64,000 bases of DNA. Origin: Prorocentrum cordatum. Lineage: Eukaryota > Sar > Dinophyceae > Prorocentrales > Prorocentraceae. Positions 27,119 through 38,112 of the stretch are shown here, piece by piece. Below the pieces are notes generated by a model that saw only the letters and a list, made by a program, of their open reading frames with translations, was not told the DNA's origin and did no database searches. Within the stretch, counting starts at the first letter, position 1, and each line of letters opens with the position of its first letter. Made by a program: the position numbers and the translations under genes. The stretch lies in NCBI GenBank assembly GCA_963575745.1, contig CAUYUJ010001370.1, positions 463,501 to 527,500 on the forward strand. The letters are read 5' to 3'.

Positions 27119-27659
27119 CCGCGACAGCTAGATTTTTCATGTGCCCGTGGGGGTGGTCGGTTGTCGCACTGTCCCTTCTTCTTACTGAAATATTCACCTT
27201 CGCTCTCAGTGCGACGGCATCCCAGAGCAATGGATATTTTCGCAATGGAAGGCTTCTGCTTTTATGAGACTGAGTGTCTGGTATCGTTTGCGAACGAGGT
27301 GGGCTTTCCTGGAGCAGGCTGGGCTCGGTGTTCGTTTTCGGGCTGTCCTTAGAGTCGCTCATCTGAGGGGGTGCCGCGATGTGGGGAGCGTCTTGAAATT
27401 AGGTCAGAGGAGGAGGAGGAGGAGGAGGAGGAGGAGGAGGAAGAGGAGGAGACGCGCGGCGTTGCGAATCCATAGCGAGGACGCAACGCGCAGGAGGGTC
27501 AGGAACAAGAACCAGTCGGGAAGGAGGGGAGCGTCGGGAAGCCCGAAGAGCGAAAACGCCCAAATCATTTGCGACAGCCGCAGGGCATCGATGATCTTTG
27601 CCTCCTGGGGCCCTCCTGGGAGTGCAGTCGGGAGGCGAGGTATCTACACTGGAAGCGCG
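27119..27659. other. Unassigned sequence with a GGA tract
   Basis: GGA repeat at 27,411-27,450. No gene, tail or poly(A) run was found that would close the retroposed block started at 25,952. Confidence 0.4.
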
Positions 27660-27830
27660 TGCCAAGAAACACCCTGGTTGCCTCCAATGTGCCCTGGGTT
27701 TCTTGGGTTTCGATGGTTCTGCTATTGAAAGCGTGGCGTTCCCACGCAAAAAATCGATGGATGTCATGGGGTCTCAGGGTTGGGTTTCTTGCGGAAGGTT
27801 TCGTGTGGTCGAGCCCCCACGGTAAGCCCC
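27660..27830 (+). repeat. Repeat F, copy 1 (about 170 bp)
   Basis: Boxes 'ccctgggtttcttggg', 'cgatggttctgctat', 'cagggttgggtttctt' and 'gcggaaggtttc' in order. Found again at 28,808-28,985 (+) and, reversed, at 55,690-55,840. Confidence 0.85.
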
Positions 27831-28295
27831 CCTCCAAAAGTCTGTGAACTCCAATCGCTGCGTTTTTGAGGCCTGCCGCCGGCGGGTCGGATGAGGGCCC
27901 CCCCCCTCCCCGGCAGGCGTCGGGCAGCCCACGGGCCGCGGAGGAAGTGGCCTTCCTCGGAGGCGCCGCCGCGATCGTCGCTGCCCTACAGCGCCACAAG
28001 GCGGCCGCCCCCTCAGCCCTTCACGCCTCGAGCAGGGTCGGGGATCGGGGGAGCCAGCCTCCTGCGAGCGAGGCGCGGGGTCCGAGGATCGAGCCTCGGG
28101 TCTCGAGAGCCGAACAGCTCCCTGCGGAGGAGCACCGCAGGTCGAGGGAGGCTCGAGGCTCGAGCCTCGAGGGCGAAGCGCGAGGAAGCCGGCCCGCCTG
28201 ACGCCTGGGGCCTCCCCCCGTCCAGAGGAGAGGCGACCCCACCCCCCCCTCGGCCGACACCAAGGCGCAGGCCCAGGCCCAGCCCCCTCCTTCGA
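27831..28295. other. Unassigned GC-rich sequence
   Basis: Rich in 'ctcgagcctcg' and 'gaggctcga' palindromes between 28,080 and 28,175. No gene recognised. Confidence 0.4.
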
Positions 28296-28441
28296 CGAGC
28301 GCGTTCCACTACTGGCAAGGTAACCGCTCGGAAATGGCCGGGATCCCCCCGCGGGGGATCTGCGATAAGTTAGATCAAAGCAGGCAGGTGTTTTTTCGGA
28401 CGTTTGCGAGCAGGCACTTTGCGAGTAGTGGAACGCGCTCG
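28296..28441. mobile_element. MITE-2 copy 1 (146 bp)
   Basis: Left arm CGAGCGCGTTCCACTACTGG faces right arm CACTTTGCGAGTAGTGGAAC plus GCGCTCG. The arms are about 37 bp with a second inner box TCGCAAACGTCCGA. The centre is a GATCCCCCCGCGGGGGATC palindrome. Followed at once by a CCT microsatellite (28,446-28,505). Confidence 0.85.
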
Positions 28442-28645
28442 GCGACTCCTCCTCCTCCTCCTCCTCCTCCTCCTCCTCCTCCTCCTCCTCCTCCTCCTCC
28501 CTCTCCTCCTGGCCGTGTTGTGGCGAGAGGCCAGGCGCGGCCCAGGGGCATGGCACTGGCCGAAAGCGTGCGGAAGATCATCGGACGTCGATCCTTCGAG
28601 CAGGGGATCGACAACAGAATTGATCGACAGTGGGAACCCATGCTT

Positions 28646-28805
28646 TCGGGCCTGTCCTTCCACAGGAGGAATGCTCAAAGACAGTATCAAACATCATTCG
28701 GGGACGGTTTTAGTTTATGTCTGACTTTGTTACTTTGTTGGGGCATTTCTGGAATAACTTTAATTGTTCTTCAAACAACCGCCTGTGAGAGGACATGCCC
28801 GACCC
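28646..28805 (+). mobile_element. MITE-1 copy (160 bp)
   Basis: Left TCGGGCCTGTCCTTCCACAG, right ACCGCCTGTGAGAGGACATG followed by CCCGACCC. The AT-rich interior includes the CGGGGACGG box also found in the copies at 38,764 and 49,634. Confidence 0.85.
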
Positions 28806-28807
28806 AA

Positions 28808-28985
28808 ATTCATGCCGAGCAACACCCTGCTTGCCTCCACGGGGGCCTTGGGTTTCTTGGGCCTCGATGGTTCTGCTATGGAAAGCCTGGCGTTCCCCGC
28901 GCTACAAATCGTTGGGCGTCCTGGGGTTTCAGGGTTGGGTTTCTTTTGTGGAAGGCTTCTTGTGGATAGGCCTCCACTGTACCCC
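28808..28985 (+). repeat. Repeat F, copy 2
   Basis: Matches 27,660-27,830 through all four boxes. It starts within a few bases of the end of a MITE-1. Confidence 0.85.
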
Positions 28986-29700
28986 AAGTGATTCATTGGC
29001 TTACGCCGCACCGCCGACCCCTTGGGTCGGCAGCAAGAGTCAAAGATGGAGTTCGCGGAACGCGCGCGATCGCTGGGCAATCTTGGGGTTTCGGCCTGTC
29101 TTACGTAGCGTGTGGGGTTCACGGGGGGATCTTGTAGGGGGTTGTTTTGAAGTTTTCATGGTTTTATATTGGTTTCTTGTGGCCTTCACGGGGCCTGTCC
29201 CAGGCTTCCTGTTCCACCCCCTGGATAGGCTCGGGGATCGTTGAGACCCACCCGGGGGTGCGTCCGACCAGAAGTTCGAGAGTGGACCCAGCTGTGTCGA
29301 CGAGGAGCTTCCTGAAGGTCCAGAGAGGGCGGAGACCGCCCAACACCGAAAACGGTTCCCAGAGGCTGAATTCGAGGAGACGCCTCGGCTGGTCGACCAC
29401 GAAAATCTGTGAGACATCGGCGGCGACGACGAAATCTTATTTTTTTTTGTTCCCTCTTCTTCCTCCTCTTCCTCCTCCTCGTCCTTGTCCTCTTCTTCCT
29501 CTTGATTGAGGTAGATGCCCGCGGCAGTTCCGGCCGCCTTTCCACAGAAATTTCTCTTCGACGAGTTTTTGTTTTTGATAGTTTTCGGTCTCCTGTGGCC
29601 GTTGCTGTGCTGGGCCCCAGGACTTTGAAATCCGGACGGGCCTGGGGCGGGAAATTGCATCGGCGGACCCGGGGAGAGGCTCGGGGAACGAACTTGTGCG
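28986..29700. other. Unassigned sequence
   Basis: Contains a 29,440-29,505 T/C-rich stretch (TTCCTCTTCC). Frames on both strands overlap without a recognisable domain. Confidence 0.4.
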
Positions 29701-30199
29701 AAGTTGCCCGTCGGACTCGGGAGTTTAGTTGTGGTTAGGGGGGGTCAGGGCTCCTCCCCTGTCGCCGCGGCTGGATGCATTTGGGACAACGATTGTGACT
29801 GGATTCCGGGAAGGGTCCGGGGGGCCCATGGTGAAAGATACTTGCGTGGGGAAAAGAGAAGTTTTTTGTTGCAGAGTCTTAGTCTTTTCAGTTTGTTCGC
29901 GGTTTTCGTCATGGAAGGACCGCCTCCGGTTCCCGGGGTCATCCGCGGGCAATGTGGATGCCCGTCAGGGCCTCTTGGGTGCAGTAAGCCCCCTTTCATG
30001 TATTCTCGGGGCGAAGTGCTCGAATGCTCCAAGCGGGTTTCCCTTCTTACCCTCTTGAGGCCGTCCCGGGGCTCTCCCTGGTGGTTCCGGGGGCCTTGTT
30101 GGGGCCCGTTTGTGCCGTCTGGGAGCCTTCTTGGGGGCATGTGGGGGCATGTGGGGGCTTTTGGGTTGATTTTGGATGCTTTTTGGGCCGCCGTGGGAT

Positions 30200-31700
30200 T
30201 CATGAAGGCTCGAAGAGCGAATGTGATAAGCTCAGATTTTTCCCTTCGGCAAGGGGCCGAGGTTTGGCTCTGCCGGGCTTCTCGGGACGAGCCCTGGTGG
30301 CGCGTTGTGGCGCGTTGGGGCGTCCAGGGGGCCCCAGGGGTGAGCTGGAGGCAGTGGCGGGCGTCTGGGAGCGATCTCTTCACGAGTCGTAGCTCGCGCT
30401 CTGCAGCCGTCGGGGGAGCCTCGTGGGATCCATTTTTGGGTCTTTCTGGGGGCCGTCCTGGGTCGGTTGGATGGCTTCGGGGCCTCCTGACGTCCATTTG
30501 GGCTGTCTTGGAGTCCTTTTGGGGGTCTTTTTGGGTCGTATCGGGTCGATCTGCAAGGCTTCTTGGGCTTTGGTGGGCTTCGTGAAAGCCGAAGAGGCGA
30601 ACGTGCTGGAAATTTATGTTGTCCATAGAAAATGAAACGCTTTTTGCTTCTGGAAAGCCTCTTGGGACGTCTCCGGGTAGTTTATTGGGGCGTTTTGGGG
30701 GCCTGTAAGACCGCCCGGAAGCAATGTGGAGCGTCTTGGAGCGATCTCTCGACGACTCGTAGCCTTCGTGGGCCGTCCAGGAGGCCTTCAGGGACCCTCT
30801 TAGCCCATTTGGGGCCCTCTTGAGGCCATCCTGCAGCTCTCCTGGGCCGTTGCGGTTGTTTCTTGGGGGCCTCTTGGGTTATTTGGGGTCGCTCTTGGAT
30901 GCTTCTTGGGCCGTGGAAGGCCTCGTGGAAGCCCAGGAGGCGAATGTTCTGATGATGTATGTTTTCCCTAGGGATTTGACGATTTTTGCTTGCGGAGGCC
31001 TTCGAGGAGCGCCTCGTAGCAGCTTTGTCAAAGGTCTCGGGTGCCTGGGGGTAATCGTCTGCAGGCACGCTGGGGCGGTTTGGACCGAAGCGCTCCTCTC
31101 GTGGGCCGTCCAGAAGGCCTTTGGGGACACTCGTGGCCCGTTGTGGGGCTCTCGTGGGACCGTCCTGCGACTGTCCTGGGCCATCGCTATGGTTTGTGAG
31201 GCCTTCATGGTGCGCCCGGAAGCCGTTGTGAAGCCTTTTTGAGAGCCTATTGGGGTGTCGGGGGTCGAACTTGGAGGTTCACTGGGCAGTTGTAGGCCTC
31301 GTGGAAGCCCAAGAGGCGAATGTACTGAATATCTGTTTTCCTTGGGGAATGGAGGCCCTCTTGGAGCGCCTCGTGGGCACGTTTTCAAACGTCTTGGGGG
31401 GCAATCTTGGGCGGTTGGGACCGAATCGTCCCCCGCGTGGGACGTTTGGGCAGCCTTCGGGGACCCCGTTTACCCGTTTTGGAACCCTCTTGGGACCGTC
31501 TTGCGGTTCTCCCGGGCCGTTGCTATGGTTTCCGGAGCCTTCGCGGATCGCCTGGAAGCCGTCGTGGAGCCTTTTTGGGAGCCTCTCGGGCTGCGGAGGG
31601 TCGATCTTGAAGGCTTCTTGGGCCGTTGTGGGCCGCGTGGAAGTCCAAAAGGCGAATGTGCTGAAAATGCATGTTTCCCTGAGGGAATGGGACGGTTTTT
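30200..31700. repeat. Higher-order tandem repeat, about 340-390 bp per unit, five copies
   Basis: The box 'gaggcgaa(t/c)gt' followed by a T-rich, TTTTTGCTTC-type segment recurs at about 30,208, 30,598, 30,938, 31,315 and 31,651. A second box 'gatctctcgacgactcgtag' type sits near 30,375, 30,742 and 31,800. Between boxes the sequence is built from CTTGGG/GGCCGT minisatellite. Open frames of 290 codons occur on both strands over the same bases (29,704-30,585 and 29,745-30,626), so neither is called a gene. Confidence 0.75.
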
Positions 31701-33119
31701 GCTTCTGGAGGGCCTCCGTGGGGCGCCTTGTAGTACCTTTTCAAGAGTCTTAGAGACTGATTGGGCCGTCAGGAGGCAGTCTTCTGCGTTTTGGAACGGT
31801 CTTTCGTCGACTCGTAGCTCTCTTGGACCGTTCCGGGACCCTTTGGAACCTTTTGGCCCGTTTTGGGGCCTCTTGAGGCTCCAAGTACGCGGCCAGCACC
31901 TTTGCCCCTCCCCCCCCTCCGAACCGGCCTCCAGGGGAGGGGTTTGGGGAGGGGGAAACATCACACACGCCGTGACCCCAAGGTGTCGGCGGACTTTCTC
32001 GTCCAACCTGAGACAAACATGCATATAATGCGTGTAGATCTACACAGCAATCTTCGTATGTTTCATGATACTCGGTTGAAACATCCATTCTGGGGTAAGG
32101 TAATTCTGCAGTCTATTCTATCCCGTACTCGAATCTTCGAACCTCAATCCTCGAACTCGCACGAATGGTTCGGGAGTCCACGTCCTCCTCTGGCCCAATC
32201 GTTCGCCTGCGCGAGCAAACGGCGCCGATGCGGGCTCGTGCGGCGAAGCGCGTGTGGCCGTGCCCGTCTGGGCAAGACGCGTGGGACCGTGGTCCCAACA
32301 ACTTGGAGGCTGGAAGTCGGAGTCGTAAGCGTTCAGGCCCGAGAGCCGGCCTAGAGCCTAGAGCGGCCTGCGTCGCAGCTTGCTGCGCCTCCTTTGACAC
32401 GCAGAGGAACAGCTGGCTGCGCTCCTCGAATGAAGGCCGACCAAGGAATCCGCGCGGAGCTCCAGACGTTTCTGTTCATGCTGTTTCCGTTCTTCGGGTG
32501 CAGCAGTCGAAGTCCTTCGTTGTCCTTGGCTCCTGCTGCCGCGGTTCCCGCGCCTCCTGGTGCCGCCCCCCCTTCTCCCTGGGGTCGGGAGCTGCCGACC
32601 TGCAGGGGTCACTTCGCAAGCTTTTGCAAGCTCTTTTGCCCCCCCCCCCCCCCCCCCTCCCTCCTCCTTCTCCCCGTGCCTGTGTACTTGTACAGTCAAC
32701 CCGCATAGTGAGGATGAGTAACCTCCCCAAGTGTACTCTTGCATCCTTGCCCCTTCGGCCCATCCGTAGCGACTTTCGCTGGCCAGCCTCGTTCGAAAAA
32801 CGTACACGTGGGGCCTCCGAGGCCCCTGCATCCTCACCGCGCATCCTTGTGTTACAGGTCGACTGTACTTGCACATTCCGCTGAATTGTGTTTCGCTCCA
32901 TTTGCCCGCGCGTCCGCCAGGGATGCACGGCCGCAGTCGGTCAGGGGTATCGGCGTCGCATGTGGTGGCCTGGTAGCGGGCCAGCAGCTCTCCCGCCCTC
33001 TAGGAAGTTTTGCGGGGGCCCCCCTTGATCTTCGGAATCGGCAGAAATAGCAAAAACATGGTCTGGGGACGATCTTTTCTGGACTACTTCTGACTCTTGT
33101 TGAGTCTGTTTTGACTACC
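31701..33119. other. Unassigned sequence with short shared boxes
   Basis: 31,880-31,970 has CCCCTCC/GGGGAGG stem-forming boxes similar to the ATT-cassette interior. 32,690-32,755 ('cccgcatagtgaggatgag', 'cttgcatcctt') is repeated at 59,290-59,345. A poly-C run lies at 32,640-32,660. No gene recognised. Confidence 0.4.
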
Positions 33120-33127
33120 TCGAATTT

Positions 33128-33174
33128 CTCGTCCAGAGTCTGCCTGGAGGAGGACATGGACATGGCCGACCTAA
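33128..33174 (+). mobile_element. MITE-1 right-end fragment
   Basis: TCTCGTCCAGAGTCTGCCTG, GAGGAGGACATG and GGCCGACCTAA, with GACATG duplicated in tandem. An interior piece with 'gtctggggacgatc' precedes it (33,061-33,075), but the left terminus is missing. Confidence 0.7.
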
Positions 33175-33204
33175 CCCTAACACCTGCTAAGAAGCCCTTT
33201 CAGG

Positions 33205-33605
33205 CTCGATTTCGAACCGACGGATCCGACCCGATGTTGATCCGGGCCGGCCCGATCCCATTCGATTCTGACCTTCCCACTGTCTGATCCGGCCCCGTGT
33301 CGGGTGTTGCTAGAAGTGCCCCTGGCCCAAGGTGCCCCCAGGATTTCCGAGGAGGCCCCCACGGCCTCCAGTGCAGAGCACCACCCCTCACGAGGCCCAG
33401 AGGGCCCCAGCAGTTTTTGAAATCGAGCGAAAGGCTGGGAGTACTTTGGGCCAGGGGCACCTCTAGCAACCGCCGACCGTGGTTGTACGGCGCCGTTGTG
33501 GTGCACTCTGGCGCGGCCGAGTCCGAGCCCGTGCCGGCGCGGCCTGATCCGACGCACCCGTCGGCTCGGTCTGGCTTCCCGGCTCGATGCCGACGGATCC
33601 TGCCC
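33205..33605. repeat. About 400-bp imperfect palindrome
   Basis: GACGGATCCGACCC near 33,220 faces the GCCGACGGATCCTGCC region near 33,590. 'tgctagaagtgcccctggcc' (33,307) faces 'ggccaggggcacctctagca' (33,449-33,468). MITE-1 termini lie on both sides (33,174 and 33,626), so the block may be a larger foldback element nested between them. Confidence 0.7.
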
Positions 33606-33625
33606 CTGCCTCCTCCGAAGGCATA

Positions 33626-33778
33626 GGGCGGGCAGGTCCTCCTACAGGCGGATTTTGGGAGAAGGGGAATGTAGAGCCCCACGCACACACATCCAGACAG
33701 AACAGGAGTCGAAACACCGTCCCCAGACTGTGTCCTGACTGTTCTTGGAGATTCCTCCTGTGGAGGGACCTGCCCAAC
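33626..33778 (-). mobile_element. MITE-1 copy, reversed (153 bp)
   Basis: Begins GGGCGGGCAGGTCCTCCTAC, AGGCGGATTTT and ends TTCCTCCTGTGGAGGGACCT, GCCCAACTT. The CCGTCCCCAGAC box at 33,717 is the inverse of the GTCTGGGGACG box in plus-strand copies. Confidence 0.85.
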
Positions 33779-34680
33779 TTGACCGAAGGCCTCTCCTCGG
33801 CGTCACCCCAGCATGCTAATACTATGTGTGCGTCGCCCCCCCCCCAGGGGCGACGCGCGCACCGAGAAATCTCATAGTAGATGCGTCGTGGCGGGCGCTT
33901 TCTGGCCACGCCGCTTGGGAAACAATCTACCACAAGATGGGCATACCATATGTTCGGGTCGGACGCGCGCCTCCGAAGAGGACACATAGTACTAGTATGT
34001 CTCTGTGCGTCCCATCTCCCCTCGCCTCGGCTCCTCGCCTTCTCCTTCTCGCTTCCCCCCTGGGCTCGCTCGCGCAGGAGGGAAGCGACACACAGGTGCA
34101 GGACTCCCCCCCACACTTCTCCCTATTCTCTCGATGCTCGTCTTCCCCCCCCAGACGTTTTTTTTCCATACCTCGACGATGCTGCGGTGTCTCGGATCCG
34201 CGCTGTGGCCCCCTGGCGGCGCCTCCAGCGCCGCCCCCAGCGCGCTCCGCGCGCCAGGGAGGGGGGTGAAGCGCGGATCCGAGAAATCCGCGCGGACCTC
34301 CGAGTTTTTCTGTTTATGTCATTCTCCGTTCCCCCAAGGAGGGAAGAGACACACAGGCACAAAGAGTTTTCCATTCACATGAGATATGGAAGAAACGTAT
34401 GGGAGTGGGGGGGAAGACGAGCGTCGAGAGAGTAGGGAGCAGTGTGGTGAGCCCCAGGATCTATGTCTACCTGTTTGTGTGCTCCTGGGCCCCCTGCACG
34501 CTCCCTGCTCCCTCCTCCCTCCTTCCCCTCCCTGCTCCCTCCTCCCCCTTCCCTGCTCCTCTCTTCCCGCCCCATTTTTCATACTGCCTGCAGGTCTTCG
34601 CATCGCACCCCATAGGATGCAAAGTCTTTCCATGGTCGGCAACGAGGCCGCCTGCAGCACAGTGGATTATTTCTCAAGGT
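33779..34680. other. Unassigned sequence
   Basis: Includes the GC palindromic box 34,209-34,268 (see 1,647) and a single MITE-3-like arm near 34,042-34,075. Two 'ggagggaag(c/a)gacacacagg' boxes (34,076 and 34,338) indicate a local duplication. No gene recognised. Confidence 0.4.
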
Positions 34681-34682
34681 AT

Positions 34683-34770
34683 GTGTGTGTGTGTGTGTGT
34701 GTGTATTTTCGCATGTTCTCGCACGCGGCCACCTGTCGCAATTTGTCCTGCCAGTGCGCCGTCTGGGCGC

Positions 34771-34820
<50 letters not shown>

Positions 34821-34838
34821 TGTGTGTGTGTGTGTGTG

Positions 34839-34890
<52 letters not shown>
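34683..34890. repeat. Compound microsatellite GT-CTG-GT
   Basis: (GT)n at 34,683-34,703, (CTG)n at 34,771-34,812, then (GT)n to about 34,890. Confidence 0.95.
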
Positions 34891-34893
<3 letters not shown>

Positions 34894-35051
34894 CGTGCGT
34901 GTCCCTGCCTTGCCCTCTCCTCCCTCCTCCCTCCTCCCCCCTCCCCGCCTCCTCCCCCCCTCCCCGCCTCCTGCCTGCCTGGGCAGGCCTGCGGAGAGGT
35001 CGGCGGTGCTCTCACACCCCCACGCAGTGGCATCTCCGCAGGTGCCTCATT

Positions 35052-35263
35052 CGGCGGCGGCGAGCGGGGGGGGGGGGGGGGGGGAAGCGAGAAGGAGAGG
35101 GCCACCTCAGAGGGCGGCGGGAGTTCTCAGAAGGCCTCGTGCCTTCTCAGAGGCGTTCTGTGTCTCTTCGGAGACGGCTTGGAAGACTCCTCAGAAGGCG
35201 GGGGGACCTCCGAGCCTTTGAGAAGGCCTTCTCCTTCTTGCTTCCCCCCCGGGCTCGCCGCCG
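35052..35263. mobile_element. MITE-3 copy 1 (about 212 bp)
   Basis: Left arm CGGCGGCGAGCGGGG...GAAGCGAGAAGGAGAG faces right arm CTCCTTCTTGCTTCCCCCCC followed by GGGCTCGCCGCCG. The interior consists of palindromic CTTCTCAGAAGGC boxes. Arms are about 45 bp. Confidence 0.85.
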
Positions 35264-35319
35264 AGCCCCTCGGCTGCGCTGGCACGCTTTCGTGAACCAG
35301 CTCCGAGGCCCCTTCTCCT

Positions 35320-35500
35320 CGTGCTCACCCTCGTCTCCTCCCTCCTCCCTCCTCCCTCCTCCCTCCTCCCTCCTCCCTCCTCCCTCCCTCCTCCCTAGTC
35401 CCGCCTCCCGCCTCCCCCTCCCTCCTCCCTCCCTCCTCCCTCCCTCCTCTCTCCCTCCTCCCTCCCTCCTCCCTCCCTCCTCCCTCCCTCCTCCCTGCAG
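35320..35500. repeat. (CCTCCCT)n microsatellite
   Basis: Seven-base CCTCCCT repeats with small variants. Confidence 0.95.
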
Positions 35501-35529
35501 GGAGGGGGGGAGGGGGCGCCCCGCCTGCG

Positions 35530-35595
35530 CCCAGGCGGTCCCGGAGGTGCAGGCCACGGGGTGCGCGGCGCTGCTGTGCCTGCGGGGCACCTCCG
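35530..35595 (+). pseudogene. Armadillo-like repeat fragment
   Basis: Frame 3 reads AVPEVQATGCAALLCLRG, matching the VQ-x-x-GC-x-AL core of an armadillo unit, as at 12,692-12,800. Single unit, no continuation. Confidence 0.4.
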
Positions 35596-35648
35596 CGGCC
35601 CGCTCGCAGGCGGGCCGCCCAGGGGGAGCCACGGGGCCCGCTGCGTCG

Positions 35649-35690
35649 AGTCGGGCGTGTCCCTCTACAGGAGGAGCATTCAAAAACAGT
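35649..35690 (+). mobile_element. MITE-1 left-end fragment
   Basis: AGTCGGGCGTGTCCCTCTAC, AGGAGGAGCATTCAAAAACAG, then the match stops. No right end nearby. Confidence 0.7.
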
Positions 35691-36082
35691 AAAAGGAGGT
35701 GCCAGGGCACGGGTTTTCGAGTATTTGTTGACTAATACGTGGCCTCATTGCGGTCCCCGTCTTTGCACTAGTCGTGATGACGACTGTGGGCACTTTCGCC
35801 TGATACATCTGCATACAAGGACCCCCTGTCCTTAATGGTTTCGGCTCTCCTAGCTTGGGCCCCCTCCCAACGGGTTAGGGGTCCTTTTGTGGTTGATCGC
35901 TTTGCCCTCCACCGAGTTTGCGGCCCCGCGGGTAGCCCCCGCGCTTCCGCCCCCCCGCCCAGGCCACGCGGGTCGGGGGTCCTGAAGCGGTGCCGACGCC
36001 GCCGGGCGGGCCCAAAAGCATTCGGCCGCCCGGCGGAGCCCCCTCCACCTCCCTCCCTCCCTCCCTCTCTCCTTGTACTTAC
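35691..36082. other. Unassigned sequence
   Basis: GC-rich with CCTCCCTC run at 36,045-36,070. No gene recognised. Confidence 0.4.
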
Positions 36083-36226
36083 CGAGCGCGTTCAACTGCT
36101 CGCAAGGTGCCTACTCGCAAACGTCCGACTAACAGATGTTTGCTCTGATAAGACTTGTCGTAGATCCCCTGCGGTGGATCCAGGCCATTTGCGAGTAGTT
36201 ACTTTGCGAGTAGTGGAACGTGCTCG
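36083..36226. mobile_element. MITE-2 copy 2 (144 bp)
   Basis: CGAGCGCGTTCAACTGCTCG followed by CAAGGTGCCTACTCGC faces GCGAGTAGTTACTTTGCGAG followed by TAGTGGAACGTGCTCG. The inner TCGCAAACGTCCGAC box is shared with copy 1. Confidence 0.85.
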
Positions 36227-36899
36227 TCTATGTACGCTGCCCCTCCTCTGGCCCCAGCGAAGGCCACAGCTCCGATGAAGACAGCTGTTAGGCCGACTTT
36301 GGGCGAGGCAGCCCAGGACCGAGCCTCGGCTCCAAACGGCACGCTACTATCGACAAGAGCCGCCAGCAAGCAAGGACAAACAGAGGGGCAAGGGCAACCT
36401 CCATCCCTCCCTCCTTTTCCTCCTCTTTCTTCCTCCCTCCTTATCCCTCCTCCCTCCTCACACATCTTTCCTCATCTTTCCTCGCACCGGGCGCACGCAT
36501 GCGCGACCTCTTCTTCTCCTGCAAGGGAAGAAAGAGGAGTGCGGACGTTGATGCATGTGTGTGCCTTGCTTGGGATAGCATGCGAATATATGAAAACACC
36601 ATGTTTCGTGGCATGGAAAAGCATGTGTGCCCGCTGGCTGAAGCAGAGCAGTGGAATCAAGGGTCAAGGGGCCACGCACTCCCTCCGCGGAGCATCGCCG
36701 CGATCATTTTTATGTTGTTTTCAGAAAGCCATATGTTTCTAAAAGTTCGGTGCGGCAAATCAGGGCGCGGAGCTGTGTCGAAGTAGCGTTCGACCCACGA
36801 AGTGCAGTGTTTTCGAGCGTTGGCAGCGGAGGCGGATTGACCGCGAAATGTCCCCTGGAATGGTTTTCCTAGCAGAGGCCTCCCCAGTGGGCCGAACGG
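36227..36899. other. Unassigned sequence
   Basis: CCTCC-rich at 36,400-36,460. Overlapping short frames without a recognisable domain. Confidence 0.4.
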
Positions 36900-37312
36900 T
36901 GCCACACTAGCGCGTCATGACATCCACCATTATGACGAACATCCTGCCATGATGCACGGCCCAATACACATGCGAATGGCCAATTTTCCATGGGACAGTG
37001 TCGCATTAGGATGCCATGGCGCACATCCTTGCCGTACCAGGCGCACCAGCGTGTCATGACATCGGTGGGCCACACCAGCGCGTGAGGACAACCATCATCA
37101 TGAGGATGTTCCTGCGACAGCGCATTCGTGGATGCATATGCGGACGGCCAGTGTCCCATGTGTGCCCTTCGCTTTGCCACACCAGCGCGTCAATGCATTC
37201 ATAATCGTGATGATGTCCCTGCTACGACGACGCACGCATGACGTGCAATCGTTGGGTCTGGGGCGCGCAAGTTGCTAGCGTGCGTTGATACCCCTTGCTT
37301 TGGGCAGACTCC
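36900..37312. repeat. Repeat G, copy 1 (units of about 100 bp)
   Basis: 'cacaccagcgcgtcatgaca' type box followed by 'catcatgaggatg' and 'atgcggacggccag' boxes recurs at about 36,904, 37,050, 37,075 and 37,180. It closes with 'gcgtgcgttgatacc'. The whole block is repeated at 37,540-37,921. Confidence 0.75.
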
Positions 37313-37539
37313 AAAAGGAGTCGCGCGCTTGGTGGGGGAAGACGGTGCTTGTAGTTTAGGAGAAGTGCTGCGCGAACCACAAAACGCAGTTCTCGCTGCG
37401 GCACCGAAAAGGAGATGTCCACGAAATCGCCCTCAGACCGGTTTCCCGTCAAACGGGCTCTCAAGGGAGCCGAGCGGTCTTACACAATCCTTGGGATCGG
37501 TGCTGAATGAACACTCCATGGTGTATACTATCGGCAGCC

Positions 37540-37921
37540 CAGCGTGTGATGTTATCGGCGTGCCACACCAGCGCATTATGGCACCCATCATCATGACGCT
37601 GGTCCTGCGATGGTACACGAGTGAATACAGATGCGGAAGGCCAGCCTGCCATGACACCGACTTGCCGCACCAGCGTGTCATGACATTCATCATTCTGATG
37701 ATGGGGGTGATGATGATGGTTCTGCGACGAAACATGACTGGATTCACGTGCGGAGAGCCAGCGTTCCATGTGTATGATCGCTCTGCCACACCAGCGTGTC
37801 AGGACGTTCATCATGAAGACGCTGTCTTGCTTCGACGACCCACGCAAAACATGCAATGGAAACGTCTGAGGCGCATTAGTCGGCAGCGTCCGTTGATACC
37901 TGTTGCCTTGGGCAGAGGCCA
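37540..37921. repeat. Repeat G, copy 2
   Basis: Same boxes as copy 1 (units near 37,565, 37,670 and 37,790), closing with 'gcgtccgttgatacctgttg' then 'ccttgggcagaggcc', compared with 'gcgtgcgttgatacccc' then 'tttgggcagactcc' in copy 1. Confidence 0.75.
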
Positions 37922-37964
37922 AGCGGGTCGCGCACGCGTGTGCCCAGAGCCTCTTTCTTCCCCG

Positions 37965-38112
37965 CTACTCTTTCCTCCTCTTTCCTCCTCCCTCCTCTTT
38001 CCTCCTCCTCCCCCCTCTCCCTGTCTCCTCCTCCCCCTCCTCCTCCCTCCTCCTCCTCCTCCTCCTCCTCCTCCTCCTCCTCCTCCTCCTCCTCCTCCTC
38101 CTCCTCCTCCCC
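37965..38112. repeat. CCT microsatellite
   Basis: TTCCTCC/CCTCCT repeats, followed by two copies of 'gggggtcggccggctgcct'. Confidence 0.9.

Noticed and set aside
29704-30626. Opposing 293-codon ORFs on both strands
   Set aside because: Both cover CTTGGG-type minisatellite. Neither has a domain, and mutual openness is expected from the composition.
32763-32782. ATCCGTAGCGACTTTCGCT, resembling the spliced leader start
   Set aside because: Only the first nine bases match well. The leader core CCATTTTGG is absent.
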